NCBI GenBank assembly: GCA_021838445.1
Contig: JAKCDU010000004.1
Location: 48,690-112,689 of the forward strand
Direction of reading: 5' to 3'
Length of the DNA stretch: 64,000 nucleotides
Source: Actinomycetes bacterium
GTDB lineage: Bacteria > Actinomycetota > Acidimicrobiia > Acidimicrobiales > Palsa-688
Shown here: piece after piece, positions 33,020 through 41,690 of the stretch
How the letters are laid out: each line of letters begins with the position of its first letter
How positions within the stretch are numbered: position 1 is the first letter of the stretch
Translations under genes and position numbers: made by a program
The notes under the pieces: model-generated
Database searches by the model: none
What the model was told of the DNA's origin: nothing
Seen by the model: the letters and a program-made list of their open reading frames with translations, nothing else

Positions 33020-33477
33020 CCGAGTATCTGCTCGACGGAGAATTCCAGCTGGTTGCCATCGGGATCGCGGATCAGGCAGATGTAGCCGACCACGGGATTC
33101 ATGTAGCGCGGCCCGAGCACGAGGCAGCCGTCCTCACGGGCCATCTCGGCCACTGTGTCCACGGCCTGGCGGCTCTCGAGCGACATGCCCAGATGGCTGA
33201 TGGACCGCAGGAACCCGTACTCCTCGGCGATGTCCCCGGTGATCTGGGTGGGCAACGAACCGCAGATGAGCACGATCACGAACCGGGCCGCCTTTTCGGT
33301 CACGTCCCGGGCATTGGCCAGCCAGACGGTCCTCAGGCCGGTCTCCTCCTCGTAGCGCTCGTGGATCGTCTCGAGGGTGGTGTAGCGGGCGTAGAACTCG
33401 AGGGTGGCGTCGAGGTCACGGACGGGCAGGGCCACGTGGGTGAGCAGCGACGGGGGGGCGGCGACATCCAGGCTCAT
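33016..33477 (-). CDS. VOC superfamily protein
   Basis: A 153-residue VOC protein: LLTHVALPVRDLDATLEFYARYT for the first unit, ISHLGMSLESRQAVDTVAEMA for the second, and the ending LIRDPDGNQLEFSVEQ with the metal-ligand glutamate. It is closer to the one at 29123 than to the one at 29584. ATG at 33477 overlaps the upstream methyltransferase stop, and its own stop overlaps the amidohydrolase start, so it is translationally coupled on both sides. Function is not established. Confidence 0.85.
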   Translation of the reverse strand: MSLDVAAPPSLLTHVALPVRDLDATLEFYARYTTLETIHERYEEETGLRTVWLANARDVTEKAARFVIVLICGSLPTQITGDIAEEYGFLRSISHLGMSLESRQAVDTVAEMAREDGCLVLGPRYMNPVVGYICLIRDPDGNQLEFSVEQILG

Positions 33478-34469
33478 GAGGGACCTCCAGTGGTGGCGTG
33501 GGTGGCGATGATGACGTCGGTGTTGGCCACCGGCTCGGGTCGGGCGACGACCTCCAGCCCAGCGCCGGTTAGCCATCCCTCCAGCAGGGTCGGGCTGCAC
33601 AGGCGTCCCTCCAGGGTGCCGGCCAGCATGGTCACGCCGAGCAGGGCGGCGTGGGCATGGTCGAGGGGGCTGCGCCCACCAAGGTACTCGGTCACCACCA
33701 GGCGGCCACCGGGGGCCAGGGCGGCCGACGCCCGCTGCACCAACAGGGCGGCGCGACGGTCAGGCTCGGCGCGAAGGATGTGGCCGAGCACCACCAGGTC
33801 GTAGGCCGGCGGCGGCCAGTCGGCATCCAGGTAGTCACCCGACACGAGTTGGCAGCGCGCGGCCAGGGCCCCGAGGTTCTCCTCGGTGCCCGACAGGACC
33901 TCGGCGAAGTCGTTGACCACCGCGCTGGACCTCGGATCGGCGGAGAGCACCGCCGTGGCCCACGGGGCCCGCCCCGCTCCGGGCTCGAGCAGGCGCGGCC
34001 CCTCGGGCAGGCCGAGGGAGGCCAGGACGGACCGGGCCACGAGCAGCTGTGAGGGCAACGTGGCATCGACCAGCTTCGAGTAGAAGGCGGGGGCGTCGTC
34101 GTCGATGGGCTCGGGTGGGCGCTCACCGCGGGCGATGCGGTCGAGCGCCGGCCAGTTCGACGCCGGGCCGGGCGACCACAGGAGCAGGTCGGCCATGGCC
34201 ATCGGGGCGTCACGGACGAGATGAGCGGCAGCCGCCTCGGACAGTTCGTAGCCGCCGCCATGGGGGACGAGCAGGCCGGTAGCGACCAGGGCGTCGGCGA
34301 TGACCGCCACTGCGGCCGGCTCGGCCTGACACACCCGGGCCAGACCGTCGGCGTCGAGGGGTCCCGTCCGGAGCGCGTCGAACAGCCCGAGGCGGACGGC
34401 GGCGGCGGCCACCCAGTAGCCGGTGGATCCGTGGATGGTCCCCCATATGAATCCGGGATCGGTCCTCAT
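33474..34469 (-). CDS. O-methyltransferase-like SAM-dependent enzyme
   Basis: A 331-residue class I methyltransferase with an N-terminal winged-helix dimerisation region (GYWVAAAAVRLGLFDALRTGPLDADGLA) as in plant-type and polyketide O-methyltransferases. The SAM site is RLLEPGAGRAPWA (about 165-177), a variant of the GxGxG loop, followed by DLVVLGHIL and GGRLVVTEYL. It probably methylates a hydroxyl, carboxyl or nitrogen of the pathway substrate, or it could work with a demethylating Rieske oxygenase. The ATG is at 34469, 16 bases after the MDR enzyme stop. Confidence 0.85.
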   Translation of the reverse strand: MRTDPGFIWGTIHGSTGYWVAAAAVRLGLFDALRTGPLDADGLARVCQAEPAAVAVIADALVATGLLVPHGGGYELSEAAAAHLVRDAPMAMADLLLWSPGPASNWPALDRIARGERPPEPIDDDAPAFYSKLVDATLPSQLLVARSVLASLGLPEGPRLLEPGAGRAPWATAVLSADPRSSAVVNDFAEVLSGTEENLGALAARCQLVSGDYLDADWPPPAYDLVVLGHILRAEPDRRAALLVQRASAALAPGGRLVVTEYLGGRSPLDHAHAALLGVTMLAGTLEGRLCSPTLLEGWLTGAGLEVVARPEPVANTDVIIATHATTGGPS

Positions 34470-34485
34470 CGGATGACGACGCGCT

Positions 34486-35517
34486 TCACGGTACGAGGAT
34501 CAGCTTGCCGAGCACATCGCCGGCTTCCAGTCGACGGTGGGCGTCGGCTGCCTCGCTCAGAGGGTAGGTGGAGTCGATGACCGGGTCGAAGTCCGCGGCG
34601 AGGGTGTAATCCAGCATCTGCTCGAACTCGGCGTAGGTGTACGGATCGGATCCGAGCAACTGGATCCCGAAGTGGTAGGCGTAGGGCAGGTTGAAGGTGG
34701 CGTCGGTACCTGTGGTGGTCCCGCAGAACACGAACCGGCCGCGGGGCCGCAGGGAGTACAGCGACGGCTGCACGAGGGCCGGCCCGACATGGTCGAACAC
34801 GACGTCCACACCCCGTCCCCCCGTCGCCTCCCGGGCTACGGCCACGATGTCCTCAGTGCGGTTGTCGACCACGACGTCGGCGCCGAGGCGCTCGGCCAGG
34901 TCCAGCTTGGGACGCGATCCGGCGGTCGCCACCACCTTGGCCCCCATCTTCTTGGCCAGTTGGATGGCCGCCACCGACACGCCACTGCCGGCGGCGTGGA
35001 TCATCACCCACTCGCCGATGCGCAGACCGGCGGTCACCACAAGGGCGTGCCACGCCGTGGAGTATCCCGTCGGGAGCGCGGCGGCGTGCTCATAGCTCAT
35101 CCCCGCCGGGATGCGGTAAGCGTGGGAGGCTGGGACGGTCAGTAGTTCGGCGTGGCCCCCCGGATGGTTACCCCCGACGACGCGCACCGAGGGGCAGAAG
35201 CCATCGTCGCCGGCCCGGCAGGAGACGCACTCGCCGCACTGCAACGCCGGGTTGACCACCACCCGGTCACCGCGGCGGAGGTCGGTCACCGCCGCCCCGA
35301 CTCCGACGACCTGGCCGGCCACGTCCATACCGGCGACGTGAGGGAGGCTGAACCCCGGCAGCAGGGCCGGGCCCTGACGCTGGATGACGTCGAGCCGGTT
35401 GAGCGACGCCGCCTTGACCTCCAGCAGGACGTCCCCTTGGCCCACCGGGGGATCGGGCACAGAGGCGATTTCCAGCACCTCGACCCCGCCGAAGGCGCGC
35501 TGAACCACGGCGCGCAC
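34486..35517 (-). CDS. Zinc-type MDR alcohol dehydrogenase/quinone oxidoreductase-like
   Basis: A 343-residue medium-chain reductase. The structural zinc loop is CGECVSCRAGDDGFC (near residue 92) and the nucleotide-binding region HAAGSGVSVAAIQLAKKMGAKV, which is of the YhdH/zinc-binding alcohol dehydrogenase type. Catalytic zinc ligands are not all clear (VAGMDVAGQVVGVG instead of GHE), so it may be a quinone-oxidoreductase-like enzyme that kept the structural zinc. GTG at 35517 lies two bases after the TGA of the ABC permease gene, so it is probably translated from the transporter mRNA. The long upstream frame is a shadow of that permease. Confidence 0.85.
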   Translation of the reverse strand: MRAVVQRAFGGVEVLEIASVPDPPVGQGDVLLEVKAASLNRLDVIQRQGPALLPGFSLPHVAGMDVAGQVVGVGAAVTDLRRGDRVVVNPALQCGECVSCRAGDDGFCPSVRVVGGNHPGGHAELLTVPASHAYRIPAGMSYEHAAALPTGYSTAWHALVVTAGLRIGEWVMIHAAGSGVSVAAIQLAKKMGAKVVATAGSRPKLDLAERLGADVVVDNRTEDIVAVAREATGGRGVDVVFDHVGPALVQPSLYSLRPRGRFVFCGTTTGTDATFNLPYAYHFGIQLLGSDPYTYAEFEQMLDYTLAADFDPVIDSTYPLSEAADAHRRLEAGDVLGKLILVP

Positions 35518-35519
35518 GG

Positions 35520-36428
35520 TCAGCTGGCTCCGCGCTCGAAGGGCTGGGCCAGCGCGCCCGGCTGGCGCACCCGCCGGGCGAAGAAGAGCATGGCCAGGAG
35601 GGCGATCAGATAAGGCGAGGAGACCAGCAGTTCGGAGTTGATGGTGTAACCGAGGGCCGGTAGAGCCAGGCGTAGGGCGTCCACCCCACCGAATAGCAGG
35701 CAGCCGGCAAGCGTGCCCCGCAGCGTCCATCCCCCGAAGATGACCGCGGCGATGACTATGAAACCGCGCCCGGCGGTCATGTTCGAGTTGAATGTCCCCA
35801 CCTCGGCCACCGAAAGGTAGGCGCCCCCGATACCAGCGAGGACACCGCACACCAGTAGGCCCTGGCGGCGACGGCGGTTGACATGGACTCCAGTGACGTC
35901 CGCCGCCTTCGGGTTCTCCCCGACCGAGCGCATCTCGAGGCCCCACCGGGTCCGGTAGACGGCCCACCAAGCGGCGGGGACGACGATCATCAGCAGGTAG
36001 GCCGGCCACCTCTCGGCGAAGAGAGGCTTGCCGAGCACCGGTATCCGAGACAAGAGCGGGATCGAGACCACGCCGACCTGTCGGGGGCTCATCTGGATCT
36101 TCTCCAGCAGGTAGTTGGTGAGACCGAGGGCCAAGACGTTGAGGGTCAGACCGACGACGAAGGTGTTGGCCTGGAGGCGATGGCTGAAGGTGGCGTGGAT
36201 GAATGCGATCAGCAGTCCGGCCGCGGCACCCCACAGGAAGCCGAGAGCGGCGTTGTGGCTCACCGATGAGCCGAGCGCCCCGGCGTAGGCCCCGGAGAGC
36301 ATCATGGCCTCCACGGATATGTTCAGTGTCCCAGCCCGCTCGGCCACGAACTCGCCGACCCCGGCGAAGGCGAGGGGCACCGAGAGCCGCATGGCGCTGG
36401 CGGCGATGGTCGTGACGGCGTCGCTCAT
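35520..36428 (-). CDS. ABC transporter permease, BMP/nucleoside type (YufQ-like)
   Basis: A 302-residue integral membrane permease with about nine helices. Visible marks are VGEFVAERAGTLNISVEAMMLSGA near the N-terminus, the EAA-like loop GENPKAADVTGVHVNRRRR, and GRGFIVIAAVIFGGW. These match permeases paired with Bmp/PnrA-type lipoproteins that import purine nucleosides or related compounds. The ATG at 36428 overlaps the stop of the first permease (ATGA). Together with the following MDR gene it ends the transporter operon. The exact substrate of the transporter is not known. Confidence 0.92.
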   Translation of the reverse strand: MSDAVTTIAASAMRLSVPLAFAGVGEFVAERAGTLNISVEAMMLSGAYAGALGSSVSHNAALGFLWGAAAGLLIAFIHATFSHRLQANTFVVGLTLNVLALGLTNYLLEKIQMSPRQVGVVSIPLLSRIPVLGKPLFAERWPAYLLMIVVPAAWWAVYRTRWGLEMRSVGENPKAADVTGVHVNRRRRQGLLVCGVLAGIGGAYLSVAEVGTFNSNMTAGRGFIVIAAVIFGGWTLRGTLAGCLLFGGVDALRLALPALGYTINSELLVSSPYLIALLAMLFFARRVRQPGALAQPFERGAS

Positions 36429-37597
36429 GCTGCCCCTCCCGCTTCGGACACAACCGCCTTCGCCCGCGAACGGCGTCGCCTGATCTCGTCCAGGGCGGGC
36501 GGGAACACCGCGGCCAGGACGACGAGGGCCTCGACCACGTTGACTAGATCGGTCGGCACCCCGGTCGTGGCGAGGAACCCGCCGCCGGCTTGCAGCGCTC
36601 CGAAGGCGAAGGCCACGGCGATGGCCACCCACGGACGGTTGCGGGCGACCAGGGCCACCAGCAGGCCGTTCCAGCCGACGTTGTTGGAGATGGTCGGAGT
36701 GATCCGGTAGGCCTGCCCGGTGAGCATGACCCCGCCGGCCAGGCCGGCGCACGCCCCCGACACGAGCAGAGCCAGCGATCCGACCCACGCCGCCCGTATC
36801 CCGACCCGTCGGGCGGCCACGGGATTGAGCCCGAGCAACCGCAGACGGAACCCGAGGGTGGTCCGAGCGAGGACCAGCGAGATGACGATGGCCAGGACCA
36901 CGGCGACTATCAGCCCGCTACCGAAGTTGAACCCCGGGTAGTGCCCGATCTGCGGCAGCTGCACCTTGGAGGAGAGCTGGTCGGACTCGGTCAGGGTCGC
37001 CCCGCTCGTTCCGTGCTCGTGAAGCAGGAAGGTGCGGCTCAGGCTGTAGTTGAGCACCTGGAACCCGATGAAAGTCAAGAGCAGGGTGCTGATGACCACC
37101 TCGACTCCCCGCCAGTAGCGCAGCAGGGCGGCGATACCCGCCCACACGGCCCCTCCGACGGCCCCCGCCACGAGCGCGAGCACCAGTACCAGGCCGCCCG
37201 AGGGATGGACCTTCAGGGCCACGAACGCGGCGGTCATGGCACCGATGGTCACCTGACCCTCCTGGCCGATGTTGAACAGCCCGGCCCGGGAACTGACTAT
37301 GGCGCCGACGGCCACGATGATCAGCGGCCCGGCATTGTCGAGGGTGTAGCCAAAGGACCCCCACCCCTCGAGGCTCCCACTGTAGAGCGCCGAGACCACC
37401 CTGCCCGGCGACCCGTGGGTGAGGGCCACGAGCAGAGCGGAGACGGCAAGGGCGACGCCGAGCGCCACGACGTAGAGGGCGACCTCGCGCGTCACCGCAC
37501 CGAGGCGGCCCGGGCCGGTGGCCGTAGACGCCCCGAGCCGCGCCGCAGGGGCGGGCGGGGAGGACGGCAGCGGATCGCGGCTGGCCAGGTCGGTCAC
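36425..37597 (-). CDS. ABC transporter permease, BMP/nucleoside type (YufP-like)
   Basis: A 390-residue permease with a Pro/Ala-rich N-terminal extension of about 35 residues and about nine helices. Marks are GAIVSSRAGLFNIGQEGQ (the RAGLFNIG motif of the YufP/BmpC family), LLTFIGFQVLNY and LLGLNPVAARRVGI, the cytoplasmic coupling helix. It pairs with the permease that follows to make a heterodimeric channel. The ATG overlaps the stop of the ATPase gene (37594-37597), so all three are one translational unit. Confidence 0.92.
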   Translation of the reverse strand: MTDLASRDPLPSSPPAPAARLGASTATGPGRLGAVTREVALYVVALGVALAVSALLVALTHGSPGRVVSALYSGSLEGWGSFGYTLDNAGPLIIVAVGAIVSSRAGLFNIGQEGQVTIGAMTAAFVALKVHPSGGLVLVLALVAGAVGGAVWAGIAALLRYWRGVEVVISTLLLTFIGFQVLNYSLSRTFLLHEHGTSGATLTESDQLSSKVQLPQIGHYPGFNFGSGLIVAVVLAIVISLVLARTTLGFRLRLLGLNPVAARRVGIRAAWVGSLALLVSGACAGLAGGVMLTGQAYRITPTISNNVGWNGLLVALVARNRPWVAIAVAFAFGALQAGGGFLATTGVPTDLVNVVEALVVLAAVFPPALDEIRRRRSRAKAVVSEAGGAA

Positions 37598-39192
37598 GCC
37601 GCCTGACCTCCCATCATCATGCCGAGCCGGTCCAGGTCGACCTGGCGTCGTGTCACCTCACCGACGATCCGACCACGGTGGATGACCGCGATGCGGTCCG
37701 ACAGCTCCAGGATCTCCTCGAGTTCGGTGCTGATCAGGAGCACACCCGTACCTTCCTCGGCGGCCCGGCGCAACCGGGAGTTCATGTACTCGATGGCACC
37801 GACGTCGAGGCCGCTCGTGGGTTGAGCGGCGACGAGGATCTGCGGTGAACGGGACAGCTCCCGGGCCACCACCACCCGCTGCTGGTTGCCGCCCGAGAGG
37901 GAACGCATGGGAGCGTCGATCGACGACACCGCGATTCCGAACTCCTCCACGAGCCGGGTCGCCTGCTCGGCGACCTGCCGGCGGCGGAGGAGCCCCCTGC
38001 GGCTCACCGCCTCGAGGTCGCCCATCACCAGGTTGTCGGCGACGGACATGTCCAAGACGCAACCCGATACGTGGCGGTCCTCGGGGATGACGCCCACACC
38101 GGCCGAAGCCATGGCACCGGGGCGGCCCGTCTCGACGGCGCGGCCGGCCACCTCCACCACTCCCGACGAGAGGGAGAGGACGCTGGAGAGCAGGTCCCCG
38201 AGGGCCTTCTGCCCATTGCCCTCGATACCAGCCAGACCGAGTACCTCCCCTCGGCGGACCTCCAGCGACAGGCCGTCGAGCAGGGTGCGCCCGTCGGGGC
38301 CGACCGCCCGGGCCTCCCGGATGGAGAGCACGGTCGGTTGGACGTCCCCCGGAACTGCCTCGTCGGTCTCGCGGCCGGTATCGGCCGGAGCCTCGAAATG
38401 GCCGATGGCGGCCGACCCTCCGCGCAGCGACACGTCACGCCCGATCATTTCCCGGGCCAGTTCCATGGCGGTCGCCCCCTCGGTGATCCGGTCGGCGACC
38501 ACCCGCCCGCTGCGCATGATGGCCACGCGGTCGGTGGCGTGGAGGACCTCGTCGAGCTTGTGCGAGATCAGCACGACCGCCCGCTGTTCCTCTTGGACCA
38601 CCCGGCGCAGCATGAGGAACAGCTCCACCGACTCGGCCGCGGTGAGCACCGAGGTGGGCTCGTCGAGGATCACCACGTCGGGCTCGCGCATGAGGCACTT
38701 GACGATCTCGACCCTCTGGCGCTGACCGGTGGTGAGGTGATCGATCCGGGCGTCGGGGTCGACGTCAAGGCCGTAGCGTCGGGCCACCTCGGTGATGTGC
38801 CGGCGGGTGCGGTCGGCGTCGATGCGTCCTTTCTCGCCGAGCGAGAGGTTCTCCCAGACCGTGAGCGGCCCGATGAGGCTGAAGTGCTGGTGCACCATGG
38901 CCAACCCCATCGAGGCCGCCTTGACCGGGTCGGCGATGACCACCGGATGCCCGTTGACGACGATCTCCCCCCCATCGGGCCTCACCAACCCGAGGAGCAT
39001 GTTCATGAGGGTGCTCTTGCCCGCACCGTTCTGACCCAGGACGCCGAGGATCTCGCCCCGCTGGACAGCCAGGTCGACCCGGTCGCAGGCCACCAACTTG
39101 CCGTAGCACTTGGTGAGCGATCGGGCCTCCAGGGCCGGTACCGGGGGGAGGGGCGTCCCCCCGGCACCAGAAACGGGTGTGGACGGCGTCAC
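37594..39192 (-). CDS. ABC transporter ATPase, duplicated domains, nucleoside/sugar type
   Basis: A 532-residue protein with two ATP-binding cassettes. The first has Walker A GQNGAGKST, signature LTTGQRQRVEI and Walker B VVILDEPTSVL. The second has a degenerate Walker A (GIEGNGQKA), signature SLSGGNQQRVVVA and a Walker-B-like ILVAAQPTSGLD. A weak second Walker A is typical of the YufO/RbsA-type duplicated ATPases. It energises the two permeases that follow. The start ATG at 39192 lies 7 bases after the stop of the substrate-binding lipoprotein, so all four transporter genes are in one operon. Confidence 0.95.
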   Translation of the reverse strand: MTPSTPVSGAGGTPLPPVPALEARSLTKCYGKLVACDRVDLAVQRGEILGVLGQNGAGKSTLMNMLLGLVRPDGGEIVVNGHPVVIADPVKAASMGLAMVHQHFSLIGPLTVWENLSLGEKGRIDADRTRRHITEVARRYGLDVDPDARIDHLTTGQRQRVEIVKCLMREPDVVILDEPTSVLTAAESVELFLMLRRVVQEEQRAVVLISHKLDEVLHATDRVAIMRSGRVVADRITEGATAMELAREMIGRDVSLRGGSAAIGHFEAPADTGRETDEAVPGDVQPTVLSIREARAVGPDGRTLLDGLSLEVRRGEVLGLAGIEGNGQKALGDLLSSVLSLSSGVVEVAGRAVETGRPGAMASAGVGVIPEDRHVSGCVLDMSVADNLVMGDLEAVSRRGLLRRRQVAEQATRLVEEFGIAVSSIDAPMRSLSGGNQQRVVVARELSRSPQILVAAQPTSGLDVGAIEYMNSRLRRAAEEGTGVLLISTELEEILELSDRIAVIHRGRIVGEVTRRQVDLDRLGMMMGGQAA

Positions 39193-39199
39193 CGTCGCA

Positions 39200-40372
39200 T
39201 CAAGCTCCCGGGTTGTAGGTGCCGTAGTCGTTCAGGCCCGAGATCTTGTCCGGTCGGATCTGGCCGGTTCCGATCTCCTTGATGGTCTGAGCCAGGGTGG
39301 CGGCGTCGGTGCCCTGCGGGTTGCAGATCCTCACCGTCGGGACCGGATCAACGCCCATGTGGAAGGTGAGGCTGGTGCCCACCCGGAGGGTTCCGGCCTT
39401 GAACGGGGCCAGCGCGGCAGCGAAGTAGTCACCGGGGCTGAAGATCACCGAGACGGCGAACTTGGGGCTTGGAACCGCGCACTCGTCGGTGCCGGGGCTG
39501 AGCACCGGGATGCTGTCCTTGTTGGCGGCGGCGGCCACGGCGAAGGTGGCCCCACCGAGGTACGGGTAGACGATTCCGACGCCTTGGGACTTCATGGCGT
39601 TGTAAGCCTCGACGGCCTTGGCCGAGTCGTTGAAGTCACCCGTGTAGGTGGACACGGTCTGCTCGTTCGGGACAATCGATTTGATCCCGGCTTCCCAGGC
39701 CTTGGCGAAGTTGGTGGTGAACGAGGCCTGGGGACCGCTGATGAAGCCGGCCTTGGTGGAGTTGGCGTCCTTCATCAAGAGCCCGGCAGCCACACCTGCC
39801 GCATAGGCGTCCTGGCTGGTGATGTCGGTGGTCTGCACGAAGTACGGGGTCTGGGTGACCCCAGCCCCACCGGCCACGTACCAGACGGTGCCTTTGCACT
39901 CCGGCTCCGAGGCCACCGGAATGGCGTCTTTGAGCTCGCTGGCGGCGATGGCGACCATGTCGGGGTGCTGCAGGCACATGTCGCGCGCCGCCTGGGCGGC
40001 CTGCGAGTCGGGAACCTTGTCGACGGTGATGACCTTCCAGCCGTTGGCCTGGGCGAAAGCGTCGGCCTCGTCCACGAAGCTCTCGTAGTAGCCGTGGTCG
40101 TGGGTGTCACCCGGACTGATGACACCGATCACCACCTTGCCGTCCTGGTTGACGTCGGGTTCGTGAGGAGGCAGGTAACCGATGGTGGCGTTGCCCGGCC
40201 ACCCCCAAGGCCCGGCGCTCGAAGTGGCAGCGGTAGTGCCCGACGAGGCGGATGTAGCCGAAGACGCAGTGCTGGCCGTGCTCGAACTGCTCTTGCTCGA
40301 GCCGCACGCGCCCGCCAGTAGCGCGCACGCTACGGCCGACGCGGCCACCTGAATCCTGTGCCGACTTACCAT
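39200..40372 (-). CDS. BMP-family substrate-binding lipoprotein
   Basis: A 390-residue lipoprotein of the Bmp/PnrA family, periplasmic-type receptor for the ABC importer. The signal peptide ends in the lipobox LAGAC (Cys near residue 24), followed by a Ser/Thr-rich tether of about 30 residues. The body carries GDTHDHGYYESFVDEADAF, a region that replaces the usual GxxxDxSFN motif, and TGDFNDSAKAVEAYNAM. The strength of the match is to the family, not to a ligand; purine nucleosides are the classic ligands but thiamine, sugars or others are known. ATG at 40372 opens the signal peptide. The 136-base upstream region is unusually AT-rich. Confidence 0.88.
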   Translation of the reverse strand: MVSRHRIQVAASAVACALLAGACGSSKSSSSTASTASSATSASSGTTAATSSAGPWGWPGNATIGYLPPHEPDVNQDGKVVIGVISPGDTHDHGYYESFVDEADAFAQANGWKVITVDKVPDSQAAQAARDMCLQHPDMVAIAASELKDAIPVASEPECKGTVWYVAGGAGVTQTPYFVQTTDITSQDAYAAGVAAGLLMKDANSTKAGFISGPQASFTTNFAKAWEAGIKSIVPNEQTVSTYTGDFNDSAKAVEAYNAMKSQGVGIVYPYLGGATFAVAAAANKDSIPVLSPGTDECAVPSPKFAVSVIFSPGDYFAAALAPFKAGTLRVGTSLTFHMGVDPVPTVRICNPQGTDAATLAQTIKEIGTGQIRPDKISGLNDYGTYNPGA

Positions 40373-40508
40373 TGTTTGCCTTTCTATGATTTTACTCGGT
40401 CCCCTCGGTCCACGGGCGGGTACCTCGTGGTCTCGATTACTCAGACCCGGCAAGAACGAGCGTAGATCAATACTTCGCCACAATCACCGCTGATTGATGT
40501 TCTCTGTA
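40373..40508 (-). promoter_or_regulatory. AT-rich promoter region of the ABC importer operon
   Basis: This 136-base gap between the Rieske stop (40509) and the lipoprotein start has lower GC than any flanking gene. It contains GGTCT (40429-40433) with AGACC (40443-40447), a 5-bp inverted repeat with a 9-base spacer resembling the GntR half-sites, and AATCA-CCGC-TGATT (40482-40495), a perfect 5-bp inverted repeat. No clear riboswitch fold is seen. Promoter identity is inferred. Confidence 0.4.
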
Positions 40509-41690
40509 TTAACTCTCTGTAACGCTGTCATTCACCGGCCAATACCGCCTGTACCTCTCGACCAACCATTGGTTCAACTGGGGAAGCGTCGCCTCCTGCC
40601 ACGAATACCGGCCGCGCGGCGCAAATCGTGACCGGAGCCCCCGCTGAGTCATTCGGTTGGCGTACACATCTTGGACATTGAAGTTATCGACCCCCGCCTC
40701 GGCTGCCGCGAACAGCTCCTTGAACAACGGAGCCTTGATGGCCGCTGGATCGAAGCAGTATCCGATTTCGATTCGGATGGAGTTGGCGTGGTCGGGATAT
40801 ATGGTGAAATAGGCCACTTCATCGGGAACAACGGCCAGGGCAAGGGTGGGGGGAATGAGAATGAACATTCCTCGGGAACGTTCCTCATCGGTGAGCTTGG
40901 GGAACACCGGCATGAGACACTTCATGGTCGGGTTGAAGGACCCGTCCATGTGGACGAAATGCTGGATGCGAGATATGTGTCCGATCCCCTCCCTCCACTC
41001 GAAGAAGTCGCTCATACCGCTCGGAGCGAACGTCTGCAACGGGTCGTGGAGACGGCTGGCGTGGTATGGATCGTTGAAATTCTCCATCATTACCTTCCAG
41101 TTCCACGGAAGGTCGGTGAGAGTCTTGCCGGCGATGGTCGTGGCATCGGCGAGCTGGAAGTTCTCCAGCAGCGGCTCCAGTTCGCTCAATCGAGGCGCCA
41201 GGGGTTCGGCGTCCGGGTCGAAATTGCAGAACACGAAGCCCTGCCAGATTTCCACCTTCAGCGACGGCAGCGGATAGCGAGACTTCTCGAACCCCACGGC
41301 CCGCTCCATGGCCGGTGCGCCTAGCAGGCGACCGTCGAGGCCGTAGATCCAGTGATGGTAGGGACAGGTGAACTTGGTGCAGTGACCGGAGCCTTCGGCC
41401 ACCACCATGCCGCGGTGCTGGCACACCGCCGACAGCACCCTGATCACACCCTCCTTGTCCCGGACCAACAGGAGCGGTTCGTCGGCGATCTGCGTGGTGA
41501 TGTAGTCACCCGGCTCGGGAACCTGATCGGCCCGGCCCACGCACAGCCACTCGTGACCGAAGATGGCATCCCGCTCGAAGTCGTAGAAGTCGTCGGAGGT
41601 GTAGACCACCTTCGGGAGCAGGCACGCCTCGTTGACGGCGAGCGTGGAAGGGTCGAAACTGCGCAGGAGGTCCTCGGAGAGAGAGGTCAC
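40509..41690 (-). CDS. Rieske oxygenase, aromatic/N-demethylase type alpha subunit
   Basis: A 393-residue non-heme iron oxygenase. The Rieske site is CQHRGMVVAEG with CPYHHW (residues about 91-115), a CXH...CXXH pattern. The catalytic iron site is seen in ENFNDPYHASRLH (near residue 205), N/D-x-x-D-x4-H-x4-H, which is of the phthalate/choline-demethylase type. Its overall order fits alpha-only (alpha3) oxygenases related to carnitine and glycine-betaine/stachydrine demethylases. No reductase is nearby. The ATG at 41690 overlaps the hydantoinase B stop (ATGA), so it is the last gene of the cupin-hyuA-hyuB operon. Confidence 0.92.
   Translation of the reverse strand: MTSLSEDLLRSFDPSTLAVNEACLLPKVVYTSDDFYDFERDAIFGHEWLCVGRADQVPEPGDYITTQIADEPLLLVRDKEGVIRVLSAVCQHRGMVVAEGSGHCTKFTCPYHHWIYGLDGRLLGAPAMERAVGFEKSRYPLPSLKVEIWQGFVFCNFDPDAEPLAPRLSELEPLLENFQLADATTIAGKTLTDLPWNWKVMMENFNDPYHASRLHDPLQTFAPSGMSDFFEWREGIGHISRIQHFVHMDGSFNPTMKCLMPVFPKLTDEERSRGMFILIPPTLALAVVPDEVAYFTIYPDHANSIRIEIGYCFDPAAIKAPLFKELFAAAEAGVDNFNVQDVYANRMTQRGLRSRFAPRGRYSWQEATLPQLNQWLVERYRRYWPVNDSVTES

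Noticed and set aside
34486..36453. 655-codon minus-strand frame that would fuse the MDR enzyme with upstream sequence
   Set aside because: The extra N-terminus is a frame-shifted reading of the permease gene; the MDR protein starts naturally at GTG 35517.
40373..40508. Purine or guanidine riboswitch upstream of the importer
   Set aside because: No conserved three-way junction or other known aptamer core could be matched by eye; only simple inverted repeats were seen.
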